A program made the position numbers and the translations under genes. A model generated the notes under the pieces. The model was not told where the DNA came from, did not search any database, and saw only the letters and a list, made by a program, of their open reading frames with translations. Shown here piece by piece: positions 9,768-17,853 of a stretch of 64,000 bases of DNA. Numbering within the stretch: the stretch's first letter is position 1; each line of letters begins with the position of its first letter. Source of the stretch: Bradyrhizobium yuanmingense (GTDB lineage Bacteria; Pseudomonadota; Alphaproteobacteria; Rhizobiales; Xanthobacteraceae); assembly GCF_900094575.1 (NCBI RefSeq), contig NZ_FMAE01000002.1, positions 310,001 through 374,000 of the forward strand. Direction: 5' to 3'.

Positions 9768-10988
9768 ATGTCGGTACAGGGTAGCATTGTCATCGGTGGC
9801 GGCGCGTTTGCCGGCCTTGCGCTGGCCTTGGCGCTGCGCCAGGGGCTCGGGCCCGAGATCCCAATCATCGTCGCCGATCCCGCGCTCGGCACGCGGCCGA
9901 GCCGCGACCCCCGCGCCACCGCGATCGTCGCCGCCTGCCGCCGCCTGTTCGAGACGATCGGCGCCTGGGACGACGTCCGGGGCGAGGCCCAGCCGATCCT
10001 CGACATGGTCGTCACCGATTCCAAGCTCGAGGACGCCACCCGCCCGGTATTCCTGAACTTCGCCGGCGACGTCGCGCCGGGCGAGCCCTTCGCGCATATG
10101 ATCGAGAACCGCCGCCTGATCGACGCGCTGGTGGTGCGCGCCGAGGCCGACGGCATCGATCTTCGCGCCACCCCGGTCGCCTCCTACGATGCGCGCACCG
10201 ACGGCATCGAGGTGACGCTCGGCGACGGCAGCGTGATCGCGGCGGGCCTCTTGGTCGCCGCCGATGGCGCGCGGTCGAAGCTGCGCGAGCGCGCCGGCAT
10301 CGTCACTCATGGCTGGGAGTACGATCAGTCCGGCATCGTCGTCACCGTCGGCCACGAGCGCGATCACGAGGGCCGCGCCGAGGAACACTTCCTGCCGGCC
10401 GGCCCGTTCGCGATCCTGCCGCTCACCGGCAAACGCTCCTCGCTGGTGTGGACCGAGCGCCGCACTGAGGCCGCGCGCATCATCGCCCTCAGCGACGAGG
10501 AATTCCACGCCGAGCTCGAGCAGCGCTTCGGCCTGCATCTCGGCGAGGTCAAGGTGCTCGACAAGCCGCGGGCGTTTCCGCTGTCTTATTTCGTCGCGCG
10601 GTCCTTCATCGCCGAGCGCCTCGCGCTGGTCGGCGACGCTGCCCATGTCATCCACCCCATCGCGGGCCAAGGCCTCAACATGGGCCTGAAGGACGTCGCT
10701 GCGCTGGCGGAAGTGGTGGTCGATGCCGCGCGGCTCGGCCTGGATATCGGCGGGGCGGACGTGCTCGAACGCTACCAGCGCTGGCGCCGGTTCGACACCA
10801 TGGCGATGGGCGTCGCCACCAACTCGCTGAACTTCCTGTTCTCCAACCAGTCGACGCTGTTGCGCACGGTGCGCGACATCGGCCTCGGCCTCGTCGACCG
10901 CGCCCCGCCGCTGAAGAACCTCTTCATCCGCCAGGCCGCAGGCCTCACCGGCGAGGTGCCGCGGCTGTTGAAGGGCGAGGCGTTGTAA
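9768..10988 (+). CDS. UbiH/UbiF-family FAD-dependent hydroxylase
   Basis: Class A flavin monooxygenase of 406 residues, probably hydroxylating the ubiquinone ring. Visible motifs are the N-terminal Rossmann GxGxxG variant (IVIGGGAFAGLALALAL), the middle DG motif (ADGARSKLRERAG), and the C-terminal FAD motif (LVGDAAHVIHPIAGQGLNMG), which is diagnostic of UbiH/UbiF/UbiL proteins. Which ring position it attacks cannot be told from sequence alone. A possible EcfG promoter lies upstream. Its 3' end abuts the GCGAATGG repeat (10991-11050). Confidence 0.9.
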   Translation: MSVQGSIVIGGGAFAGLALALALRQGLGPEIPIIVADPALGTRPSRDPRATAIVAACRRLFETIGAWDDVRGEAQPILDMVVTDSKLEDATRPVFLNFAGDVAPGEPFAHMIENRRLIDALVVRAEADGIDLRATPVASYDARTDGIEVTLGDGSVIAAGLLVAADGARSKLRERAGIVTHGWEYDQSGIVVTVGHERDHEGRAEEHFLPAGPFAILPLTGKRSSLVWTERRTEAARIIALSDEEFHAELEQRFGLHLGEVKVLDKPRAFPLSYFVARSFIAERLALVGDAAHVIHPIAGQGLNMGLKDVAALAEVVVDAARLGLDIGGADVLERYQRWRRFDTMAMGVATNSLNFLFSNQSTLLRTVRDIGLGLVDRAPPLKNLFIRQAAGLTGEVPRLLKGEAL

Positions 10989-10990
10989 GG

Positions 10991-11050
10991 GCGAATGGTG
11001 AGTATCGAGTGGCGAGTGGACCCATTCGCCATTCGCCACTCCCCACTCGC
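10991..11050. repeat. Dispersed palindrome, GCGAATGG/GCGAGTGG family (copy 1)
   Basis: Imperfect inverted repeat built from degenerate GCGA(A/G)TGG units and their complements, filling the gap between the hydroxylase and the Trm112-like gene. A related copy is at 22951-23020. Its position between convergent genes could let it act as a terminator-like hairpin. Confidence 0.6.
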
Positions 11051-11055
11051 TGTTA

Positions 11056-11253
11056 TCAATCGATCTTGCGCGCCTCTTCCGGCAGCATGATCGGGATGCC
11101 GTCGCGAATGGGATAAGCGAGCTTGGCGCTGCGCGAGATCAGCTCCTGCCGCTCAGCATCGAATTCCAGCGGGCCCTTTGTCAGCGGGCAGACCAGGATC
11201 TCCAGCAATTTTGGATCGACGCTGGCTTCGGGACGTTCGGTGGGCGCGTTCAT
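11056..11253 (-). CDS. Trm112 family protein (DUF343)
   Basis: Small protein of 65 residues with the core [21 protein letters not shown]...[26 protein letters not shown] typical of bacterial Trm112/YcaR proteins. The eukaryotic and archaeal relatives activate methyltransferases; the bacterial role is poorly defined. The family often has two CxxC pairs, but only one cysteine (in LVCPLT) is seen here, so a structural zinc is unlikely. I start at ATG 11253; an in-frame upstream start at 11304 would add 17 residues of unrelated sequence. Confidence 0.85.
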   Translation of the reverse strand: MNAPTERPEASVDPKLLEILVCPLTKGPLEFDAERQELISRSAKLAYPIRDGIPIMLPEEARKID

Positions 11254-11310
11254 GGAAGTCTCCGGCACTTGCTTGCCTTTAGCATAGAAATTCGCGCCCG
11301 CCATCGCGCT

Positions 11311-11841
11311 TTAGGCGGAGACCATCGCCAGGAGCTCGTCGAGCATGGTCCGCAGCCGCGCGGCCGGGATTGACGGGCCTGACAGGGCGAAACCGAGAAA
11401 TGTCCAGTACAGGATCTGCGCGCGGGCCTGCGCCGTTGCCGGGGCGAGTCCCCGCTTCTGCAGCAGCTCCTCGATATAATCGAGCCTGCGGCGATCGATG
11501 GCACGCACCGCCCCTTGCGCGCTCGCATCGAACGCCGCCCAATTGCGCACCGCGCGTTCGAGGTCGAGCCGCGCGCCGAAGGATCTCCGCAGCAGCATCT
11601 TGACCGGCTCGTCGCCGGCGGCTTCGACGTCGGCGATGATCCGCTCGGCCGCGATCTCGCGCCAGCGCTTCAGCACCGCGGCGTGAAACGCGGCGAGATC
11701 GGCGAAATGCCAATAGAAGCTGCCGCGCGATACGCCCATGGCCTTGGCGAGCGGCTCGGCCTTCAAGGCCGTGAAGCCGCTCTTGGCCAGGGCCTTGAGG
11801 CCCTGGCCAGTCCAATCGTCAGCGGAGAGCTGTTGGTTCAT
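11311..11841 (-). CDS. TetR-family transcriptional regulator
   Basis: Repressor of about 176 residues. The helix-turn-helix is clear near the N-terminus (GFTALKAEPLAKAMGVSRGSFYWHFADLAAF), and the rest is a TetR ligand-binding helical domain. ATG 11841 is preferred because GGGAA lies just upstream, and because a start at 11865 would sit inside a perfect palindrome. Two copies of that palindrome (11864-11877 and 11909-11922) lie in the divergent promoter region shared with the membrane protein at 11933. Autoregulation and control of that gene are the likely roles. The ligand is unknown. Confidence 0.88.
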   Translation of the reverse strand: MNQQLSADDWTGQGLKALAKSGFTALKAEPLAKAMGVSRGSFYWHFADLAAFHAAVLKRWREIAAERIIADVEAAGDEPVKMLLRRSFGARLDLERAVRNWAAFDASAQGAVRAIDRRRLDYIEELLQKRGLAPATAQARAQILYWTFLGFALSGPSIPAARLRTMLDELLAMVSA

Positions 11842-11863
11842 GTCGTTTCCCGAAAAGCGCACC

Positions 11864-11877
11864 ATACACTAGTGTAT
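11864..11877. promoter_or_regulatory. Putative TetR operator 1
   Basis: Perfect 14-bp palindrome ATACACTAGTGTAT, 23 nt upstream of the tetR ATG. It is nearly identical to operator 2, 45 bases away start to start. Confidence 0.7.
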
Positions 11878-11908
11878 TGACAAGCGCTTGGCCAGACGCT
11901 ATCGAAAC

Positions 11909-11922
11909 ATACATGAGTGTAT
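11909..11922. promoter_or_regulatory. Putative TetR operator 2
   Basis: ATACATGAGTGTAT, differing from operator 1 at two central positions. It lies immediately before the ribosome-binding site of the membrane protein gene, so bound repressor would block its transcription. Confidence 0.7.
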
Positions 11923-11932
11923 GGAGGCGTCG

Positions 11933-12283
11933 ATGCGGGATCTGCTGCTCCAGTGTGCGGGCGTCGTGACCATCGCCGTTGCGCTCGTTCACGGCTACCT
12001 CGGCGAAGCCAAGGTCTTCGCCCGCGCTCGCATCGAGCCGGAGCGCCTCCGCACCTTGATCCGGCTGGTGTGGCAGGCCTCGACCGTGGCCTGGATCGGC
12101 GGTGGCGTGCTGCTGATCGCGGCGCCGTGGATGCAATCGGAGCCGGCTCGTCACTGGATCGTCGCGACCATGGCCTGCGTGTTCGGCTGCTCCGCCCTCG
12201 CCAACGCATGGGCGACGCGGGGCCGGCATTTCGGCTGGATGGCGCTCAGTGCGGTCGTCGTGATGTCGGTTGCCGGGTACTAG
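11933..12283 (+). CDS. Small four-helix membrane protein under TetR control
   Basis: Protein of 116 residues with about four hydrophobic helices (LLLQCAGVVTIAVALVHGYL, then VAWIGGGVLLIAAPW, WIVATMACVFGCSALANAW, and MALSAVVVMSVAGY). I do not recognise a named family. ATG 11933 follows a good GGAGG site; an upstream in-frame start at 11888 would place coding sequence across operator 2. Divergent layout and paired operators point to a TetR-regulated membrane function such as transport or stress response. No enzymatic motif is visible. Confidence 0.75.
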   Translation: MRDLLLQCAGVVTIAVALVHGYLGEAKVFARARIEPERLRTLIRLVWQASTVAWIGGGVLLIAAPWMQSEPARHWIVATMACVFGCSALANAWATRGRHFGWMALSAVVVMSVAGY

Positions 12284-12636
12284 AACTCATCTAAAGCGGA
12301 CCAGATCCGTTACCGATCGACCAGGCATTCTTCGGATGCCGTCATCGTCCTGGTCGTGCTCCACGTTGCTGGTGTGGCGCTGATAGGACTCCTGCAGCGC
12401 GATGATCACCGGACGCAAGCGCATCCGCGTCCATCTCCAGTCATCTGCAAACGCGCGCAGCGGGCTTCCGGCGCGACCGGCGCGCGGAACGTGTTAGCCC
12501 CACAGATCAAATTTTACGGACGGTGTTGGCAAGCCGCTAAGCATGCGATCAGGCGCGGCACAAAATTAACGCGAAGGGCGATTAGCCGGTCCAGCATCGA
12601 CAAACATCAACAATATCGACGATGGGGCGAAACTGA
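12284..12636. other. Intergenic region before the MHYT protein
   Basis: About 350 bases with no convincing ORF, hairpin with T-tract or recognisable promoter motif. It probably contains the promoter of the downstream cyclic-di-GMP gene. Confidence 0.4.
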
Positions 12637-15138
12637 ATGTTCCGCGTTTTCTCCTGCCTTACGGCCGAACACGATTGGCGGCTCGTCGTGCTCGCTGCTC
12701 TGGTCTGCTTCGTTGCCAGCATCGTCGCGGTCAGCATCTTCCACCGCGCGATCGCAACGCGCGGGAGAACCCGGTGGATCTGGATCGCCATTGCCGGTGC
12801 GGCCATCGGATACGGCATTTGGGCTACGCATTTCGTCGCGATGCTCGCCTACGAGCCCGGGGTCACGACGGGCTACGGCATCGTGTTGACGGCGTCCTCT
12901 CTCGCGGCGGCAATGCTGCTGACCTCGGTCGGCTTCGGCGTCGCGGTCGTCACGTCCGGCCGCTGGCGCGCGGCGGCTGGCGGCGTCATCATCGGTGGCG
13001 GCATTGCCAGCATGCACTATCTCGGAATGTGGGCGCTCGAAGTGCCGGGCCGAGTCTCCTGGTCCGTGGACCTCGTGCTCCTCTCCATCGTTCTGGGCAT
13101 GTGTTTTGGCTACGCTGCGCTGGCGGCAGCGCTCACCCGTCAGGGTTATAGCGGCACGCTGGCAGCCGCCACCCTGCTGACGCTCGCCATCGTGTCGCAT
13201 CACTTCACGGCCATGGGCGCCGTGCAGATCACACCGGATCCGGCGCTCGCGACCGATACGCTTTCGCTGTCTCCGGCCTTCCTCGCGCTCGCCATCGCCG
13301 GCGTCGCATTGTCCGTGCTGGGCATGAGCCTGATCGGAGTGCTGGCCGATCGTCGTCTGGCGACCAGAACCGCCAGGTTCGAGGAGATCATCAGCCAGCT
13401 CTCCATCGCCCGGCAGCAGCTCGAAGGGTCGCAGAACGAGCTCAAGGAACAGAAGCTGAGGCTGGACACGGCCATCAACCATATGGTCGAGGGCCTTTGC
13501 ATGTTCGACGCCGGGAAGCGGCTCGTCATCTGCAACGAGCGTTACGCCCGTTTGTACCGGCTGCCGCCGGAATTGCTGCGTGCGGGAACTCCGCACCGCG
13601 ACATCATCCGTCATCGCGTTACCAGCGGCATACTCGAAGGCGAGGCCAGCGATTTCGCCGCCGAACGGCAGATCGCCAGGCTCGAAGCACTGCCGATCCA
13701 TGCCGTCTCGAGCCGCATCGATGCGTTCGCCGATGGGCGGCTGATCTGCGTGACGCGGCAGCCGATGGCCGGCGGCGGCTGGGTGGCTACGCATCTGGAT
13801 GTCACCGAGCAACGCCGGTCCGAAGCGAAGATCACCTACATGGCGGAACACGATGCGCTCACCGAGTTGCCGAACCGCGTGCTGCTCAAGGCGCGTCTGG
13901 AGCCTGCACTCGCCGATACGCGTGGCGGAAATCTCCATCTGGCGGTTCTCCTGCTCGACCTCGACCGCTTCAAGGAGGTCAACGACACGCTCGGACATCC
14001 GGCGGGCGACCTGCTGCTGCGCTCAGTCGCGGCGCGCTTGCTGGATTGCATCAGGGAGACGACGTTCGTCGCCCGACTGGGCGGCGACGAATTCGCAATC
14101 GTCGACTACGTGACCAATCCGGCTGCGGACGCGGCCTCTCTCGCCGAGGCGATCCATGGCGCGCTCAGCGAGCCGTTCGATCTCGGCGATCATCAGGTCA
14201 TTGTCGGCACCAGCATCGGGATCGCCCTTGCGCCCCGAGACGGCGCCGATTCCGACACGATCCTCAGGAGCGCAGATCTTGCCCTCTACTCGGCCAAGAG
14301 CGGCGGACGTGGTGCATTCCGCTTCTTCGAGCCGGAGCTGGACCGGCTCCTGCATGCGCGCCGCAACCTGGAGCGGGATCTGCGGAAGGCGCTTGCGAGG
14401 AGCGAATTCGAGCTCCACTACCAGCCGTTCGTCAATTTGAAGAGCGGCGAGACCTGTGGCTTCGAGGCGTTGCTGCGTTGGCATCACCCCGAGCGGGGTC
14501 TGGTCTCGCCCGGCGAATTCATTCCCGTCGCGGAGGAAACTGGCTTGATCCTGCCGCTGGGGGAGTGGGTGTTGAGAACCGCCTGTGCCGAAGCGGCAAA
14601 ATGGCGTTCCGACCTGAAGATCGCGATCAACCTGTCTCCAGCGCAATTCAGGAGCAAGGAGCTCGTGTCGACGATCGTGAGCGCACTGGCGGCGTCGGGG
14701 ATTGCTTCAGACCGGCTCGAGCTCGAGGTCACCGAAACCGTCATCATGCATGACAGCGGGACCGTATTCGCAGCACTCAGCCAGCTGCGCGAGCTCGGGG
14801 TGCGGATTGCCCTCGACGATTTCGGCACCGGCTATTCGTCGCTCAGCTTTCTGCAGAAGTTTCCCTTCGACAAGATCAAGATCGATCGCAGCTTCGTCAG
14901 CGAGCTGTCCAGTCCGATGGAGGAGCCCCATCGGATCGCGCGGGCCGTGGTCCAGTTCGCCACGAGTCTCGGTAAGACGTCCACCGCCGAAGGCGTCGAA
15001 ACCGCCGAGCAGCTGGACATCCTGCGCCAGGAGGGCTGCGTCGAGGCCCAGGGCTTCCACCTCAGCCCGCCGATACGGGCCTCGACGGTCGCACGGCTTG
15101 CGGATCGAAAGGCCGAGGCCGGCGAGTTTGCCGCATAG
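12637..15138 (+). CDS. MHYT-PAS-GGDEF-EAL cyclic-di-GMP protein
   Basis: Bifunctional diguanylate cyclase/phosphodiesterase of 833 residues. The N-terminal membrane sensor (about residues 1-235) has three MHYT-type motifs: WATHFVAM, SMHYLGM and SHHFTAM. MHYT is proposed to bind metal and sense gas or redox. A coiled-coil linker and a PAS domain follow (about 275-395, HMVEGLCMFDAGKRLVICN). The GGDEF domain is intact (RLGGDEFAIVD, about 480), and so is the EAL domain (FEALLRW about 608, DDFGTGYSS, KIDRSFV, TAEGVET). Both activities therefore look possible. The stop codon abuts a dispersed repeat. Confidence 0.95.
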   Translation: MFRVFSCLTAEHDWRLVVLAALVCFVASIVAVSIFHRAIATRGRTRWIWIAIAGAAIGYGIWATHFVAMLAYEPGVTTGYGIVLTASSLAAAMLLTSVGFGVAVVTSGRWRAAAGGVIIGGGIASMHYLGMWALEVPGRVSWSVDLVLLSIVLGMCFGYAALAAALTRQGYSGTLAAATLLTLAIVSHHFTAMGAVQITPDPALATDTLSLSPAFLALAIAGVALSVLGMSLIGVLADRRLATRTARFEEIISQLSIARQQLEGSQNELKEQKLRLDTAINHMVEGLCMFDAGKRLVICNERYARLYRLPPELLRAGTPHRDIIRHRVTSGILEGEASDFAAERQIARLEALPIHAVSSRIDAFADGRLICVTRQPMAGGGWVATHLDVTEQRRSEAKITYMAEHDALTELPNRVLLKARLEPALADTRGGNLHLAVLLLDLDRFKEVNDTLGHPAGDLLLRSVAARLLDCIRETTFVARLGGDEFAIVDYVTNPAADAASLAEAIHGALSEPFDLGDHQVIVGTSIGIALAPRDGADSDTILRSADLALYSAKSGGRGAFRFFEPELDRLLHARRNLERDLRKALARSEFELHYQPFVNLKSGETCGFEALLRWHHPERGLVSPGEFIPVAEETGLILPLGEWVLRTACAEAAKWRSDLKIAINLSPAQFRSKELVSTIVSALAASGIASDRLELEVTETVIMHDSGTVFAALSQLRELGVRIALDDFGTGYSSLSFLQKFPFDKIKIDRSFVSELSSPMEEPHRIARAVVQFATSLGKTSTAEGVETAEQLDILRQEGCVEAQGFHLSPPIRASTVARLADRKAEAGEFAA

Positions 15139-15207
15139 AGCATGATCCGGACCCGAAGGGCCGCGTCAGCGCAAAGTGTGTAGCGGTTTCCGAAAAGATC
15201 ATGCTCA
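15138..15207. repeat. Dispersed repeat, GAGCATGATCC family (copy 1)
   Basis: About 70-bp element with inverted ends (GAGCATGATC and GATCATGCTC). It begins on the last base of the MHYT gene stop codon. A close copy in the same orientation lies at 15976-16046, so the two flank the Lon-domain gene. Confidence 0.75.
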
Positions 15208-15217
15208 AACCAAAAAA

Positions 15218-15262
15218 CCCAAAGCGCGATGAGGATTTATCCTAATCGCATCGCGCTTTGGG
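15218..15262. terminator. Strong hairpin between convergent genes
   Basis: Perfect 14-bp stem (CCCAAAGCGCGATG and its complement) with a 17-nt loop that itself contains AGGAT/ATCCT. It separates the MHYT gene and the Lon-domain gene, which converge here. A bidirectional terminator role is likely by position, though T-tracts are weak. It may equally be part of the dispersed repeat just before it. Confidence 0.5.
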
Positions 15263-15273
15263 TCGCTTGACGA

Positions 15274-15951
15274 TCACTGCAGCGGCGGGTCGCCGCTAGT
15301 GCGCTTCTTGGCGAGGTCCATCTCGGTGACGGCGATCAGGATCTCGGCGCGGGTCTTCAGGTCGGGCGCCTCCAGCATGGCCTGCTTTTCCGCGGGGCCG
15401 TAGGGCGACATCATCGCGAGCGCATTGACGAGGGCTTCATTGGGCGCGCTCTCGACGCCCTCCCAGTCGACCTTGAGGTTGTTGGCCTTCAGGAAGTCCG
15501 CCAGCACCGCCAGCAGCGCCTCGCGGTCGACCTCCTCCTCGCCGCGGCGCGCGGTGAAATCGTCGACGTAGGCGAAGAAGTCCACCTTGCACTGCCGATA
15601 GGGGGTGAGCACCTCGAGCTCCTCGACCACCTTGAAGCGCGAAACGCCGGTGAGCTCGAGGATGTAGCGGCCGTCGCCGGACTCGGCGAGCTGGGTGATG
15701 CGGCCGACGCAGCCGACGCGGAACAGCGCCGGCTTGTCGGAATCCTTCCGCGAATGCGCGATGTCGGGCTGGATCATGCCGATCAGGCGATGGCCGTCGC
15801 GGAAGGAATCGTCGACCATCGAAAGGTAGCGCGGCTCGAAGATGTTGAGCGGCATCTGGCCGCGCGGCAGCAGCAGCGCGCCCGGCAGCGGGAAGACCGG
15901 AATGATCTCCGGGAGGTCGGCGGGCCCGCGATATTCGATGTTGATCGGCAT
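15274..15951 (-). CDS. Lon substrate-binding-domain protein (no protease domain)
   Basis: Protein of 225 residues that is essentially a free-standing Lon N-terminal domain (LPEIIPVFPLPGALLLPRGQMPLNIFEPRYL is the signature). No AAA or protease domain is present, and the ORF ends cleanly, so this is the known short family and not a broken lon. Its biochemical role is not settled; it may bind unfolded proteins. It is downstream of the thioredoxin-TPR gene on the same strand with a dispersed repeat between them. Confidence 0.88.
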   Translation of the reverse strand: MPINIEYRGPADLPEIIPVFPLPGALLLPRGQMPLNIFEPRYLSMVDDSFRDGHRLIGMIQPDIAHSRKDSDKPALFRVGCVGRITQLAESGDGRYILELTGVSRFKVVEELEVLTPYRQCKVDFFAYVDDFTARRGEEEVDREALLAVLADFLKANNLKVDWEGVESAPNEALVNALAMMSPYGPAEKQAMLEAPDLKTRAEILIAVTEMDLAKKRTSGDPPLQ

Positions 15952-15975
15952 CTGCCCGGTCCCCTGGCGTTGCTA

Positions 15976-16046
15976 GCGCATGATCCGGATCCGAAGGACC
16001 GCGTTAGCGCAAAGTGTGGAGCGGTTTTCCGAACAGATCATGCTCA
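15976..16046. repeat. Dispersed repeat, GAGCATGATCC family (copy 2)
   Basis: Close relative of 15138-15207 in the same orientation, differing at a handful of positions. It sits between the thioredoxin-TPR gene and the Lon-domain gene. Confidence 0.75.
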
Positions 16047-16056
16047 AAAAAGGCCG

Positions 16057-16980
16057 TTACGAAAACAGGATCGTCGACAAACGTTTGCGGCCTTCGACGG
16101 TTGCATCATCCGTGCCGCCCCAGGCCTCGAAGAACTGCACCAGCTGCTTGCGGGCGCCGTCGTCGTTCCATTTGCGGTCGCGCTTGATGATCTCGAGCAG
16201 CTGCTCGGTCGCCGCCGCGCGGTTGCCTTGGGCGTTGAGCGCGGTGGCGAGGTCGAACCGGGCCTGATGATCGAGCGGATTTGCGGCGACTTTCTGTTCC
16301 AGCTCGGCGACCGGTCCAAGCGATTTCGCCTGCTCGGCGAGATCGATTGCGGTCTGCACGGCCTTCACGGCCGGGTCGTTGCGCTTGGATTCCGGCACCA
16401 TGGCCAACGTCTGCTTGGCCTGCTCCATCGCGCCGGAAACGGCGTAGCACTTCGCAAGGCCCGCAAGCGCCGCGATGTTGGTGGAATCATGCTGCAGCGC
16501 CTCGGCATAGATCTGCGCCGCCGCCGCCGCGTCGCCCTCGGCGAGCACCGCGTCGGCCTCCTGCACGATCTCGGCGACGTTGACCTCGCCCGGCGCGGTG
16601 ACGCCCTTGGTCAGCCGCTCGATGAAGGCGTTGACCTGGCTCTCCGGCACCGCGCCCATGAAGCCGTCGGCCGGCTGGCCGTTGACAAAGGCGATCACGG
16701 CCGGGATCGACTGGATGCCCATCTGGCCCGGGATCGCCGGATGATGGTCGATATTCATCTTGACCAGCTTGACCTTGCCCTTGGCCGCCTTCACCGCCTT
16801 CTCCAGGACGGGGGTGAGCTGCTTGCAGGGGCCGCACCATTCCGCCCAGAAATCGATCAGCACGGGCTGGCGCTTCGATTCCTCGATCACGTCCTTCACG
16901 AAGGTCTGGGTGGTGGTGTCCTTGATCAGGTCGGCCGCAGCCGGGCCCGCCGCTCCGTTACCCTGGTCGATGATCGTCAC
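16057..16980 (-). CDS. trxA: Thioredoxin-TPR protein (YbbN/CnoX type)
   Basis: Protein of 307 residues. The thioredoxin domain occupies about residues 20-125 with an intact WCGPCK active site, and TPR-like helical repeats fill the rest. This architecture matches YbbN/CnoX, a holdase-type chaperedoxin that hands clients to chaperonin. Unlike the E. coli protein, the active-site CGPC is complete here, so redox activity is likely. Annotation pipelines often name such genes trxA. The neighbouring Lon-domain protein may act in the same protein-quality pathway, which is inference from position. Confidence 0.9.
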   Translation of the reverse strand: MTIIDQGNGAAGPAAADLIKDTTTQTFVKDVIEESKRQPVLIDFWAEWCGPCKQLTPVLEKAVKAAKGKVKLVKMNIDHHPAIPGQMGIQSIPAVIAFVNGQPADGFMGAVPESQVNAFIERLTKGVTAPGEVNVAEIVQEADAVLAEGDAAAAAQIYAEALQHDSTNIAALAGLAKCYAVSGAMEQAKQTLAMVPESKRNDPAVKAVQTAIDLAEQAKSLGPVAELEQKVAANPLDHQARFDLATALNAQGNRAAATEQLLEIIKRDRKWNDDGARKQLVQFFEAWGGTDDATVEGRKRLSTILFS

Positions 16981-17251
16981 GGGATTCCCTCGTCATGTCT
17001 GGAATGGCGGCTCTTTAGCACGCCGCCGCGTCATATGCTTGTGGTCGGCTCCTAAATTGGGCCGAATGGGCCGAATTTCAATCCAGGCACCCCGATTCGC
17101 CGGTTCCGAGACGTTTCCGGTCGATTTGGCCGGCTTCGGGCTCCATACGGGGTCCGAATTGCGAATTGAGGCCGCCTGTAGCTGTTGCATTCCCCTCCCG
17201 CTTTTGGCATACGACAGCCGTTGTCGGCGCGTCACGCGACCGACACAGGAT

Positions 17252-17326
<75 letters not shown>

Positions 17327-17598
17327 GTTTTTCCTAGGCTGGCCTAGGAAGCGCTCTCCAACCACGGAGAGCATTGTATGAGCCTCAAAGACTCCAAAGG
17401 GCAAGCGCGAGCTGTTGTTGGGCATGAGCCGCCTCGTACGGCGATTTGCTGTCCGCGCTTGCGAGAGCGGCCTCAAACCGAGGCCGGAGCAATTTTGAAG
17501 GTCTTTCGGTAGTTTACGGGCAAGTGAAGACGCCGGGAAGGCAGCAACTCAATGGATTCTCAGGCCTTGGTTCACTATATTTGGGGAGAGGAGTTTCC
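17327..17598. other. Region between tRNA-Gly and the Fic module
   Basis: About 270 bases. After the tRNA comes a T-run, two CCTAGG palindromes and a small hairpin (GCTCTCC / GGAGAGC, near 17353-17372). A short frame from 17378 of about 45 codons reads through the middle, but nothing in it is recognisable. It could be the remnant of a gene or simply spacer. Confidence 0.4.
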
Positions 17599-17853
17599 AT
17601 GTCTGCTCAGCGCTCCGCCACCAAGGCCCAGTATACCGCTGGTGTAATCCAGCGGTTGGCGGCCGCTAACAACGTGGCAGTGATCGCGACATCGAACGAT
17701 GTCTTTGCCCATCACGTGACGCGGCTCTCCGGCGATGACGTGAATTTCGATCCTATCGAGAATACCATCGTCGCACTCCAGCGCGCCGGGATTTTGGATC
17801 GTGTCCAAGCGGTGCGTCTTCAAGCGCGCTATCTTCGCGAAAGCCGTCTGTGA
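17599..17853 (+). CDS. Putative antitoxin partner of Fic
   Basis: Protein of 84 residues just upstream of the Fic gene, sharing a 4-bp GTGA overlap with it. ATG 17599 follows a GAGAGGAG ribosome-binding site. The product is helical by composition (IENTIVALQRAGILDRVQAVRLQARYL). The canonical Fic-inhibitory helix motif (S/T)xxxE(G/N) is not present: the only candidate, FDPIEN, lacks the Ser/Thr. The antitoxin role is therefore inferred from size, order and overlap. It could inhibit by another mechanism or be an unrelated small protein. Confidence 0.6.
   Translation: MSAQRSATKAQYTAGVIQRLAAANNVAVIATSNDVFAHHVTRLSGDDVNFDPIENTIVALQRAGILDRVQAVRLQARYLRESRL

Noticed and set aside
9702..11039. Minus-strand 445-residue open frame
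   Set aside because: Antisense to the UbiH-type gene, whose FAD motifs are clear; composition is that of a shadow.
12607..13998. Minus-strand 463-residue open frame
   Set aside because: Antisense to the MHYT-GGDEF-EAL gene.
15274..15951. Possible truncated lon protease
   Set aside because: Length and clean ends match the stand-alone Lon N-terminal-domain family; no protease remnant follows.
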